A program made the position numbers and the translations under genes. From UBA946 sp031550725 (GTDB lineage: Bacteria > Bacillota > Clostridia > Oscillospirales > Ruminococcaceae): a stretch of DNA of 64,000 nt. The stretch is taken from positions 1 to 64,000 of the forward strand of contig JAVBOH010000005.1 of NCBI GenBank assembly GCA_031550725.1, in the 5' to 3' direction. Within the stretch, counting starts at the first letter, position 1, and each line of letters opens with the position of its first letter. Positions 17,748-25,027 of this stretch are shown here, piece after piece. The notes below the pieces were generated by a model that was not told the DNA's origin, ran no database searches, and was given only the letters and a program-made list of their open reading frames with translations.

Positions 17748-18814
17748 ATGTTCACCTCATTATTTGACGATACAGGTATCTTTACAGTGAATTCTGTACC
17801 CTTATTAATCTCACTTTTAACACTAATAGTGCAACCTGAAATATCAATTATACGCTGTACAAGTGCAAGTCCTAAGCCATTTCCCTCAGTAGAATGTGAT
17901 GTATCTCCCTGATAGAATTTATCGAAAACATGACTTGCAGTTTCCTCACTCATTCCACATCCACTGTCAGTTATTGTAACGGTAATTTCATTTGCATCAG
18001 ATGTCTGCAAAATCGAAATCGTGCCATCATTATCCGTAAATTTTATTGCATTTGAAAAGAGATTATTCCATACAATATCCATAAGACCAATATCAGCGTT
18101 TATGAAAGCTTCATCCTCTATTTCAGGGATAATTTCGATATTCTTTTTCTCCCAAACATCCTCAAACTGCAATATGCAATCCGTAAGCTGTCTGCACAAA
18201 TCATACCTTTCTGCCTGTGGATGAATTGCCTGTTTTTCGAGCTTGTTAAGCTTAAGCATATTCGTTATCAAGCTAGACAAACGCTTTGTAGCTTGTAGAA
18301 TTGATCCAGCATACTCCTGTTTTTGCTCATCAGAAAGATTATCATTTTGCAGTAATTCAGCATAATTTTGAATTATCGCAAGTGGAGTTTTTATCTCATG
18401 TGATACATTTGAAAAAAAGTCTGTTTTAAGCGTTTCAATGCTCCCAAGTTCCTCAACCATCTTGTTAAAATCTATAATCATTAAGTCAAGATAATCCTGT
18501 TTATCAGCAGTATGAACAGTTGGCATAAAAACAGAAAAATCCCCACCAGCTACCTTTTTTGTAGCATCAGCAAACTCTACAAGTGGTTTGTCATAGGTAA
18601 GTTTAATTTTGCGTCTTGTATAAAAAGTCAAGCCTAACGCAACAAGTGCCCAGTATATAAGTGGAACACATGATTGAATAATTTTATGCCAATGGTATGT
18701 ATCCATAAGTACAATTAATCCAGTATGAAGTCCTGACATCAACAAAAGCACTCCAAAATATACCCAATAAAGTGATAACGGATATCTGGTTTCCTTTGAT
18801 TTTTTTCTACTCAC
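17744..18814 (-). CDS. Sensor histidine kinase of the envelope-stress regulon
   Basis: About 356 residues from the GTG at 18814. Two membrane segments near the N-terminus are separated by a very short loop (DTYHWHK), so this is an intramembrane-type sensor without an extracellular domain. A HAMP-like linker, HisKA with FFSNVSHEIKTPLA, and HATPase_c with NLFSNAIKFT, DSGCGMS and GNGLGLALV follow. GTG 18814 is chosen because it sits at the same distance from the hairpin arm as the ATPase start at 14725; in-frame ATGs lie at 18826 and 18868. It partners the regulator encoded upstream. Confidence 0.88.
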   Translation of the reverse strand: MSRKKSKETRYPLSLYWVYFGVLLLMSGLHTGLIVLMDTYHWHKIIQSCVPLIYWALVALGLTFYTRRKIKLTYDKPLVEFADATKKVAGGDFSVFMPTVHTADKQDYLDLMIIDFNKMVEELGSIETLKTDFFSNVSHEIKTPLAIIQNYAELLQNDNLSDEQKQEYAGSILQATKRLSSLITNMLKLNKLEKQAIHPQAERYDLCRQLTDCILQFEDVWEKKNIEIIPEIEDEAFINADIGLMDIVWNNLFSNAIKFTDNDGTISILQTSDANEITVTITDSGCGMSEETASHVFDKFYQGDTSHSTEGNGLGLALVQRIIDISGCTISVKSEINKGTEFTVKIPVSSNNEVNI

Positions 18815-18820
18815 GTCATT

Positions 18821-18866
18821 GCCCATGCCTTTCTTTATCAAAAGCCCTACTATGTCTAGCATGGGC
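18821..18866 (-). promoter_or_regulatory. GCCCATGC/GCATGGGC hairpin before the histidine kinase
   Basis: Arms at 18821-18828 and 18859-18866 are identical to those at 14731-14778 and enclose a 30-nt loop with AGGGCTTTTGAT. It occupies the gap between the response regulator and the kinase. Confidence 0.55.
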
Positions 18867-18902
18867 ATCCGTATTGGTTTCGTTCTTATTTGATGTATAT
18901 CT

Positions 18903-19574
18903 TTACGTCAGTACCACCTTATACCCAAGTCCACGAACAGTAACTATACTAAATCCATCACATTCCGAGAACTTTTCGCACAGTTTTGTAACATAAACAT
19001 CAACAGCTCTAAGGCTTGTATCGCTGTCAATACCCCAAAATTCATCCATAAGCTGTGCTCGTGAAAATGTCTTTTTAGGATAGGATAAAAGCTTGTATAT
19101 AATATTAAATTCTCGTGTAGTCACAGGAATTTCTTCTCCATCGATTTCAGCAGACATAGCATCAGCATCAAGTGCTAGATTGCCTATAACAATCTTTCTC
19201 TCCATCTCAATATTAGCACGTCTGAGCAAAGCTTTTACACGCATAAGAAGTTCATCAAGTTCGATAGGCTTAACCATATAATCATCAATTCCAACTTGAA
19301 AACCCTTTTGTTTTGCAGGCAAATCATCACGAGCAGACATAAACAAAATCGGAATATGCTTGTTTACTGTGCGAACAGTTTTAGCAAATTCAAAGCCATC
19401 AATCTCCGGCATCATAATATCAGAAATAATAAGCTCATATAAATTATTATACATTTCATCATAAGCATCATTTGCATTATGACAACCTTTAGTTTTAAAT
19501 CCACTGTCATTTAAATATGTGCATACAATTTTATTTAACTTAACGTCATCCTCAACCACAAGTATATTAATCAT
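18903..19574 (-). CDS. OmpR/PhoB-family response regulator
   Basis: 223 residues from MINILVVEDD. The receiver domain shows the acidic pair ED at 8-9, the phosphorylation site ISDIMMPEIDGFEF (Asp52) and the lysine in MVKPIELDELL. The C-terminal winged helix (about 127-220) has TTREFNIIYKLL and RAVDVYVTKL, ending VRGLGYKVVLT. GGAAGGAAG lies 8-9 nt before ATG 19574. OmpR-family dimers bind direct repeats at one-helical-turn spacing. The CAAAC boxes in this region (11-bp repeats) match that expectation, so it is the obvious candidate activator. Confidence 0.93.
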   Translation of the reverse strand: MINILVVEDDVKLNKIVCTYLNDSGFKTKGCHNANDAYDEMYNNLYELIISDIMMPEIDGFEFAKTVRTVNKHIPILFMSARDDLPAKQKGFQVGIDDYMVKPIELDELLMRVKALLRRANIEMERKIVIGNLALDADAMSAEIDGEEIPVTTREFNIIYKLLSYPKKTFSRAQLMDEFWGIDSDTSLRAVDVYVTKLCEKFSECDGFSIVTVRGLGYKVVLT

Positions 19575-19603
19575 TTTATAATCTTCCTTCCTATTTGGAT
19601 GTT

Positions 19604-19669
19604 TTGTGAGCTTTTCACAACGTGAAAATTTCAATCGTCAGATTGAAAAACACAAAACTCCGAGTTTTG
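19604..19669. repeat. Three consecutive short palindromes upstream of the response regulator
   Basis: TTGTGA/TCACAA at 19604-19620, TTTCAATC/GATTGAAA at 19629-19648 and CAAAACTC/GAGTTTTG at 19653-19669 follow one another. They are followed by a tandem 13-nt repeat (AAAACTTGTTTTT) at about 19671-19696. The run fills the gap between the membrane-protein gene and the regulator gene and could act as attenuators or regulator sites. Confidence 0.5.
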
Positions 19670-19703
19670 AAAACTTGTTTTTAAAACTTGTTTTTAAAAC
19701 TTT

Positions 19704-20612
19704 CTACCTTTCATTTTGAGAAGTCTTAAGTCTATACATATCTATTTCAATAACGACAAAATCAAGTTTTTTATTAGCAGTAGTACATAATTTATCAAAT
19801 TTTTCTAACGATTCAGTATTTTTGAGTTTTACATAAAGCTCTGAATATTCATCAGAAGATATGTATTTTGCAGGTTTGATTTTGAGTTTTATATGTTCCT
19901 TTTTCATAAGCTTTTTAAGTTTGCGAAAAGCTTTTCCATAGTTAGTGTTGTTTTGAATTTTATTTATACGAATAATCAGACATATACCAATTACTGTTGC
20001 AGATATTCCCATTAATATTCCAATAAACGCATTTGCCATTGACATAGCTGCAGCTTTATCTGATGAAATTGATAAAAGTGCAGATTGCGTAAGTACAAGA
20101 CATATCATTGATGACGCTAGATTTATCATTTTTATTGCATGAATTAGTGGAGTTTTATTGTTTCGTTCGATAATTACACCCCTTATATTTAACGTTAATT
20201 CTGTAAATGTAAAGGTGGCAATTGCCAAAGCTACATACATATGATACTTACTGGTTTGAGGATGAAAAATCAGTCTGCATGAATATCCGATATACATAAC
20301 GCTTGATATAATAAGTACAATTCCTGAAAGTCTGTAATAGTTATACTGCTTTTCAGTATTTTCCTCTTTTATTATCCCCATGAGTGCAATAATTTTAGCT
20401 GCAACCATTCCAAAAGTATAAAATGCACTTGCACATGTGAAAAAGGAAAGCGACACAATTCCCATTACAAGCTTGCCAAATCCGACAAAAGTATTGCCAA
20501 GACAGGACGCTCCGGTAATATGAAGTGAACGTCCTTTTTTTACCCCAACTCTATCAATAGCAGTTTGGCTGACACCTTTTGCAGTATCAATAAAACCAGT
20601 TATTTTACTCAC
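19704..20612 (-). CDS. Multi-pass membrane protein under promoter box B
   Basis: 302 residues. After a basic N-terminal region (about 1-35) six hydrophobic segments follow (about 39-64, 68-80, 95-113, 125-140, 165-182 and 192-216), then a soluble basic C-terminal domain of about 85 residues (LKKLMKKEHIKLKIKPAKYIS). I do not recognise the family. It lies directly upstream of the response regulator with only the palindrome run between them, and a regulon box lies 30 nt before its start. Read-through would make the two-component system autoregulated. Confidence 0.65.
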   Translation of the reverse strand: MSKITGFIDTAKGVSQTAIDRVGVKKGRSLHITGASCLGNTFVGFGKLVMGIVSLSFFTCASAFYTFGMVAAKIIALMGIIKEENTEKQYNYYRLSGIVLIISSVMYIGYSCRLIFHPQTSKYHMYVALAIATFTFTELTLNIRGVIIERNNKTPLIHAIKMINLASSMICLVLTQSALLSISSDKAAAMSMANAFIGILMGISATVIGICLIIRINKIQNNTNYGKAFRKLKKLMKKEHIKLKIKPAKYISSDEYSELYVKLKNTESLEKFDKLCTTANKKLDFVVIEIDMYRLKTSQNER

Positions 20613-20641
20613 AAGCCATCCTCCTATTTGTCCTATATTTT

Positions 20642-20702
20642 ATTATATCTTATCACAGTAATGTTTGTCAATTGTTTGAGTTTTGTTTGAGAATTATTAA
20701 TT
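20642..20702 (-). promoter_or_regulatory. Regulon promoter B: triple CAAAC box
   Basis: CAAAC units (plus-strand GTTTG at 20663, 20674 and 20685) have 11-bp spacing, are preceded by AATTAATAATTCT, and stand 15 nt from a perfect TATAAT (20642-20647). It is upstream of the 302-residue membrane protein gene. Confidence 0.8.
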
Positions 20703-20731
20703 GCAAAGAATATTTCTTATTAAAACATAAC

Positions 20732-20750
20732 GGGCGCACAATGTGCGCCC
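20732..20750 (-). terminator. GC-rich terminator after the 11-mer-repeat protein gene
   Basis: GGGCGCAC and GTGCGCCC form a perfect 8-bp stem with a 3-nt loop 14 nt after the stop codon. It stands out as GC-rich in AT-rich surroundings and could be a dispersed repeat. The flanking T content is modest. Confidence 0.65.
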
Positions 20751-20763
20751 TACGGATTTCACG

Positions 20764-20940
20764 CTATTCATCTTTTTCAAGAAATGTTTCCACAAATTTA
20801 TCCTCGACTTTTTTATATGCCGAGGTAACATTATCCTCGACCTTTTTATAAGCACCAACAACAGTATCTTCGATTTTTTGATATGTGCCTACAACTGCCT
20901 CCTCAACTTTTTTAGGAGTTTTCATTTTATAGTTTTCCAT
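20764..20940 (-). CDS. 58-residue amphipathic 11-mer-repeat protein
   Basis: The sequence is built from an 11-residue unit: VVGTYQKIEDT, VVGAYKKVEDN, VTSAYKKVEDK, then FVETFLEKDE. Units with K-K on one face, V/Y/F on another and a regular acidic position are typical of lipid-surface amphipathic helices such as apolipoproteins and synuclein. There is no signal peptide. Its ATG overlaps the stop of the small membrane protein gene upstream (taATG), so the two are coupled and lie under promoter box C. Lipid binding is inferred from the pattern only. Confidence 0.65.
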   Translation of the reverse strand: MENYKMKTPKKVEEAVVGTYQKIEDTVVGAYKKVEDNVTSAYKKVEDKFVETFLEKDE

Positions 20941-21038
20941 TATACATTTTCCTTTCTGTTTTTCATTGTATATAATATTGTAGCGATTACTCCAAATCCA
21001 CCAATTATACCACCAGAGATTAACAAAGCCTTTTTCAT
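20940..21038 (-). CDS. Tiny single-TM protein coupled to the 11-mer-repeat gene
   Basis: 32 residues: a hydrophobic, glycine-rich helix (ALLISGGIIGGFGVIATILY) followed by a basic tail (KNRKENV). GAAAGG lies 10 nt before ATG 21038; an in-frame ATG at 21074, also with GAAAGG, would give 44 residues with a basic N-terminal extension. It is the first gene after promoter box C. It is probably an inner-membrane micropeptide with unknown role. Confidence 0.55.
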   Translation of the reverse strand: MKKALLISGGIIGGFGVIATILYTMKNRKENV

Positions 21039-21114
21039 ATTAACAGATCCTTTCGTTTTGTGTTTCATTTTCATATTAATCAACCTTTCAAGTTTTTGTT
21101 TGTTTTTTATTATG

Positions 21115-21175
21115 TGATTAGTTTAACATTTGATTGTTTGCGAATTGCTTAAGTTTTGTTTGAGATTTATTAAAA
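21115..21175 (-). promoter_or_regulatory. Regulon promoter C: triple box with a degenerate middle unit
   Basis: Units lie at plus-strand 21136 (GTTTG), 21147 (GCTTA, degenerate) and 21158 (GTTTG), again 11 bp apart. TAATCA (21115-21120) is 15 nt downstream. It precedes the two small-protein genes. Confidence 0.65.
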
Positions 21176-21193
21176 TGAATATTTTTTCAAACA

Positions 21194-22024
21194 TTAAAAT
21201 GCCATTACAAGACCTTTTTCATTAGTATGCAAAGAGCTTAATCCTCTTGTAGGAACAATAAGAATTCTCTTGAAATTATACCTGCTTTCGATTGCACTTT
21301 TAAGCCTGTCAGCAAGATTTTGATTATTGCAGTGCGTTATAACAAGAGTTTCGCCATTAGTATTTTTACCACTCTCAAAGATTTTATCTATCATCTTGAG
21401 CATAATTTGATTGTCCCCACGGACATGAGAATAAAGTGCAATATTTCCGTTACCATCATCGCCTAATAGTGGCTTTACTCCTAAAGCAGTTATAATTTTG
21501 CCAGTTATTTTATTTAAACGTCCACTTTTCACAAAATTAACCACATCATCAAGAACAAAATATGTTTTCATATTATCCGTAAATTTTGTTATAGCAGAAA
21601 CAATTTCAGAAGTATTAAACCCCTTATCAATAAGCTCACGAATTTTATATGCAATGAGAATTTCACCTGCTGATGCACTTTTGGAGTCAAAAACATAAAC
21701 ATCACTATTTTTATTATCATTAGCACAATGCGTACCTAAAACAGCACTTTGATATGACCCTGATAGATTACTCGAAAGCGTTACAACAAAAGAAACAGTA
21801 TCTTCGTCGTATGTGTCAGCATATGCAATTGGCGATGGACAAGCTGTACTGATTTTTTCGCTCTTTTTCATAGCAGTCATAAATTCAGTCATGTTAAGAT
21901 TTTCATCATCAATATATGTTTTATCATCAAGTATTAGTGATAATGGAATTATCGTTAACTGGAGTTCATCTTTAAGTTCTGGTGTCATATCACAACAGCT
22001 GTCAGCAATTATTTTGTATTTCAA
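21194..22024 (-). CDS. DegV family fatty-acid-binding protein
   Basis: About 276 residues from TTG 22024, which follows AAGGGG at 9 nt; the TTG at 22033 touches the Shine-Dalgarno. The N-terminal KIIADSCCDMTPEL, STACPSP and TLSSNLSGSYQSA, and a C-terminal domain with RDNQ-like loop and THCNN, are DegV features. DegV/FakB proteins bind a fatty acid and present it to FakA kinase for phospholipid synthesis. It ends the operon small TM protein-radical SAM-DegV, so a membrane-lipid role fits the regulon. No fakA is in the window. Confidence 0.9.
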   Translation of the reverse strand: MKYKIIADSCCDMTPELKDELQLTIIPLSLILDDKTYIDDENLNMTEFMTAMKKSEKISTACPSPIAYADTYDEDTVSFVVTLSSNLSGSYQSAVLGTHCANDNKNSDVYVFDSKSASAGEILIAYKIRELIDKGFNTSEIVSAITKFTDNMKTYFVLDDVVNFVKSGRLNKITGKIITALGVKPLLGDDGNGNIALYSHVRGDNQIMLKMIDKIFESGKNTNGETLVITHCNNQNLADRLKSAIESRYNFKRILIVPTRGLSSLHTNEKGLVMAF

Positions 22025-22042
22025 GTATACCAACCCCTTATA

Positions 22043-23416
22043 TCAACGTTTACATTTGCCACAACTAGCACATCCACCATGTGAATTCGTCCATATTTCA
22101 TCAGCCTTTTCAGCCCATTTTATTGACTTGTCAATGCATTTTCCTGACAAATCTACTACATCTTCAGGATTTTGTAAATCAGTCGAATATGCACCTGAAT
22201 CCTTTACCAAGTGAATAAGCTCCTCAGGATTATCGAGCAGTGGGCATGGTCTTAAATGATTTTCATTAAAAGGCTGATTTCTGCGATATGCCATGAATAA
22301 TGGTGACTTTAAAGTTTCAAGCAATGTTTTTTCACGAATATTTGAATCGGAATAATGTATAAATGCACATGGTTCCATATCACCGTTAGCATTAATGTGC
22401 AAATATCTTTTACCACCAGCAATACATCCAGCACCATCAGGAACATACTCTCCATCATTCCAGAAATCCATTGTAAAAATAGGCTTTGTGCTACGGAATT
22501 TCCTTACTTGCTCATACATAAATGCTCTTTGTTCAGCAGAAACCATAAGCTCGGGAACAGCAGCAGTTCCAACAGGCATATATGTAAAGAACCAACAGAA
22601 TTTTGCACCCCATTCTATCATTTGGTCAAAGTATTCCTCTGAGCCAATCATTTCAGTATTTTTACTTGTATAACAGCATGAAATTCCAAATGGGAGTTTC
22701 TTGTTTTTTAAGATTGACATAGCATTTTGTGCTTTCTTGAATGTACCATTTCCACGACGGAAGTCTGTATCTTCCTCAAGCCCTTCTACACTAATTGCAG
22801 GGATAAAATTCTTAACCCTAAGAATTTCATCAGCAAATTCTTCATCAATTAAGGTGCCGTTCGTGAATGCCGTAAACTGACAATCGGAATGTTTTTCACA
22901 CAAGCGAATTATATCATCTTTTCTAACAAGTGGCTCTCCACCTGAATACAAATAGAAAAAAATTCCGAGCTCCTTGCCTTGATTAATAATATTATCAAGC
23001 TCCTCAAAAGTCATGTTAAGCTTGTTGCCATATTCAGCTGCCCAACATCCTGTACACTTTAGGTTACAAGCTGAAGTTGAATCCATCAGAATTGCCCATG
23101 GCACATTACAATCATATTGCTGTTCAAGCTGACGTTGTTTTTGATAGCCAAGATAACTGCCGTTCACAACAAAGTTGCTCCAAAATGTCTTAAGAATTTC
23201 ATTATCAATATCATTCCACAAGTTCATGATAAACTTGTACCAAACATTATCTGGATTATCAAAAACCTCATGAAAGGTTTCTGCCATCGGCTTAAAATTC
23301 ATTCCCCATGGTGAGTGTTCGATAAGGTTTAATAGCTTAGGAAGATTTTTCTCAGGATCACCAGTGATATACTCCATTGCTTGATTTAATGCAAATGCTT
23401 CAATTTTTTCTTTCAT
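22043..23416 (-). CDS. Radical SAM protein with SPASM-like C-terminus
   Basis: 457 residues. An N-terminal helical domain (about 1-105) precedes the radical SAM core with CNLKCTGC (Cys117, Cys121, Cys124), the YSGGEPLV SAM-binding loop and FTNGTLIDEEF. The C-terminal part has GCIAGGKRYLHINANGDMEPC (SPASM/twitch-type auxiliary cluster region), CPLLDNPEEL and an unusual cysteine-rich tail GGCASCGKCKR. It may modify a peptide or a lipid-related substrate; the 33-residue product of the gene just upstream is a possible partner. The reaction is unknown. Confidence 0.85.
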   Translation of the reverse strand: MKEKIEAFALNQAMEYITGDPEKNLPKLLNLIEHSPWGMNFKPMAETFHEVFDNPDNVWYKFIMNLWNDIDNEILKTFWSNFVVNGSYLGYQKQRQLEQQYDCNVPWAILMDSTSACNLKCTGCWAAEYGNKLNMTFEELDNIINQGKELGIFFYLYSGGEPLVRKDDIIRLCEKHSDCQFTAFTNGTLIDEEFADEILRVKNFIPAISVEGLEEDTDFRRGNGTFKKAQNAMSILKNKKLPFGISCCYTSKNTEMIGSEEYFDQMIEWGAKFCWFFTYMPVGTAAVPELMVSAEQRAFMYEQVRKFRSTKPIFTMDFWNDGEYVPDGAGCIAGGKRYLHINANGDMEPCAFIHYSDSNIREKTLLETLKSPLFMAYRRNQPFNENHLRPCPLLDNPEELIHLVKDSGAYSTDLQNPEDVVDLSGKCIDKSIKWAEKADEIWTNSHGGCASCGKCKR

Positions 23417-23446
23417 TTTAAAATACCATCCTTAAAGTTTGATTTT

Positions 23447-23548
23447 TTATTTCTTTAACAACATCAACCTCTTAGCTGTAAATATGGCATTTGAAATAAT
23501 AGCAATTGCTGTTGGAATTCCTGTTATAACCATTAACATATTTGTCAT
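23447..23548 (-). CDS. 33-residue TM micropeptide upstream of the radical SAM gene
   Basis: The sequence MTNMLMVITGIPTAIAIISNAIFTAKR... has one hydrophobic helix and a basic tail LMLLKK. AGGAAG lies 4-5 nt before the ATG. It starts 37 nt after the promoter box D -10 and ends 30 nt before the radical SAM gene, so it is the first gene of that operon. There is no cysteine, so sactipeptide- or thioether-type chemistry is unlikely. It could be a membrane regulator or a substrate. Confidence 0.55.
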   Translation of the reverse strand: MTNMLMVITGIPTAIAIISNAIFTAKRLMLLKK

Positions 23549-23585
23549 AGTGCTTCCTCGCTTTCGGTTTTGTTGTTTTATGATG

Positions 23586-23647
23586 TCATTATATTAACAT
23601 GCTTTTGTTTGAATATTGATTGTGTTTTGTTTGGGAATTATTAATTT
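23586..23647 (-). promoter_or_regulatory. Regulon promoter D: triple CAAAC box
   Basis: Units lie at plus-strand 23607 (GTTTG), 23618 (GATTG) and 23629 (GTTTG) with 11-bp spacing. AATTAATAATTCC flanks them and TAATGA (23586-23591) lies 15 nt away. It drives the micropeptide-radical SAM-DegV operon. Confidence 0.75.
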
Positions 23648-23654
23648 GAAAACG

Positions 23655-23686
23655 AAAAAACCACCTTCAAAAAGAAAGTGGTTTTT
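23655..23686 (-). terminator. Terminator after the XRE regulator gene
   Basis: AAAAACCAC and GTGGTTTTT arms (23656-23664 and 23678-23686) have a purine loop and A/T flanks. It separates the XRE gene from promoter D. Confidence 0.8.
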
Positions 23687-23743
23687 ATTGAAAATATAGT
23701 TATAAATAATGCGTACTGAGAAATTCACAAAATTGAAACTTCG

Positions 23744-24838
23744 TTACAAACATATCGTCAATCTATCATGAATTTCAATGAACCGTTCATCATAACGGCA
23801 AAAATTAAAATGTTCCATTTCCATTGCATTAAGTAAAAGCTGAGATTCATTAGTCATATAAGTTTTTCCATGTTTTTGAGATTTCAATGTATTAAACAAT
23901 AAAGATGTATGTGGCACATCTTCTTCAAGCAAATCATATGCAATTGCATGTTCTGCAGCTGAAGTTAGATTTTTTATAGCTGATTCGTCATCGTTCATTC
24001 CTGCATAAATTATTGCGATTGTCGTATACCATGAACGTATATAAGTATGCATAGACCCATAGTCTTCGTCCTCGAAAAACAGCTTTATCATTTGAATAGC
24101 TTTCTCAAAAATGCATATTATTTGCTCCTTGTCATAATCACAACTTAGAACACCATTCATAACATTGTGAATTGAAATAATTAAGTTTAATAAATATTCC
24201 TGAAAATGCGTCTTTAATTCGGCATCTTCCAATATTTGAAGCAACGATTCTTCCTTGTTGAAACACATAGTAGGAATTCTATTAGCGATTTTTACTGCTT
24301 TATCGGCTTCACCCAACTCTTTATACACTTTGCTAAGCCGACTCATAACCACATATATAATATGCTGGTCGTTTGCCTTTGCAATTAACGCTTCACCGAT
24401 TTCAATAGTTTCTTTAAAATATTCACTTTTCTTACTTTCGTTATCTTTGTCATTGATAGATAAACCCCATGCGGCATTTGTTAATGCTGTTATCAAATAC
24501 ATCATTACATTATTATCATTTGGAAATTCTTTTGCTGCATGTCGCCAAAGCTCAACATTTGCGAGTGTATCACCCGACTTGTAAAATCCATACATTTGAT
24601 TACGATACTTATCGATTTTTTGATTTTTTCGCACCTCTCCAACGCCGAGCAAATCATCAACAGTAGTATCATAAAACACTGCAATTCTCGGTAACAATTC
24701 AATATCAGGATAAGACTCCCCACGTTCCCACTTACTGACCGCAGAAATGCTTATAGTTAAAAATTCAGCCAAATCCTCCTGCGTATTATTTTTCATTTTA
24801 CGCAGTTGCTTTAAGTTATCACAAATAGTAATATCCAT
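23744..24838 (-). CDS. XRE-family regulator with C-terminal helical repeat domain
   Basis: 364 residues from MDITICDNLKQLR. An N-terminal HTH_3 domain (about 5-62: NTQEDLAEFLTISISAVSKWERGESYPDIELLPRIAVFYDTTVDDLL) is followed by about 290 residues of alpha-helical repeats of TPR-like character. This architecture is typical of peptide-responsive or multi-ligand regulators in Clostridia. GAGG precedes ATG 24838 at 8 nt; the longer frame to 24871 runs through an upstream hairpin. It has its own consensus promoter and no CAAAC box. Confidence 0.85.
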   Translation of the reverse strand: MDITICDNLKQLRKMKNNTQEDLAEFLTISISAVSKWERGESYPDIELLPRIAVFYDTTVDDLLGVGEVRKNQKIDKYRNQMYGFYKSGDTLANVELWRHAAKEFPNDNNVMMYLITALTNAAWGLSINDKDNESKKSEYFKETIEIGEALIAKANDQHIIYVVMSRLSKVYKELGEADKAVKIANRIPTMCFNKEESLLQILEDAELKTHFQEYLLNLIISIHNVMNGVLSCDYDKEQIICIFEKAIQMIKLFFEDEDYGSMHTYIRSWYTTIAIIYAGMNDDESAIKNLTSAAEHAIAYDLLEEDVPHTSLLFNTLKSQKHGKTYMTNESQLLLNAMEMEHFNFCRYDERFIEIHDRLTICL

Positions 24839-24857
24839 TTCAAAACCTCTGTCATAA

Positions 24858-24879
24858 AAGGCTTTGCTCACAAAGCCTT
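24858..24879 (-). promoter_or_regulatory. Palindrome in the XRE leader
   Basis: AAGGCTTTG and CAAAGCCTT pair perfectly over 9 bp with a 4-nt loop, between the promoter and the start codon. It may be an operator or leader hairpin; it shares the GGCTTTGTGA string with the hairpin before the ATPase at 14725. Confidence 0.5.
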
Positions 24880-24909
24880 AGCATTATTTCGATTGCAATC
24901 GTTATAATT

Positions 24910-24938
24910 ATTATAATGCAAATAATACAACTAGTCAA
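24910..24938 (-). promoter_or_regulatory. Consensus promoter of the XRE gene
   Basis: On the minus strand TTGACT (24933-24938) and TATAAT (24910-24915) are separated by exactly 17 nt. Confidence 0.8.
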
Positions 24939-25027
24939 TGGCGATAAAGTACAATTAGAGTTTAATTTTTCAACTATTGGTTTAAAAAGTAATCGTGTAT
25001 AAAAGAAAAAGCCAAAGTCCTCAAATA

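Noticed and set aside
22355..22673. Two overlapping plus-strand open frames of 90-95 codons
   Set aside because: They are antisense shadows of the radical SAM gene, whose motifs prove the minus-strand reading.
23447..23548. Micropeptide as a sactipeptide precursor for the radical SAM enzyme
   Set aside because: It has no cysteine and no leader-core pattern; it reads as a membrane helix with a basic tail, so it is kept only as an open partner.
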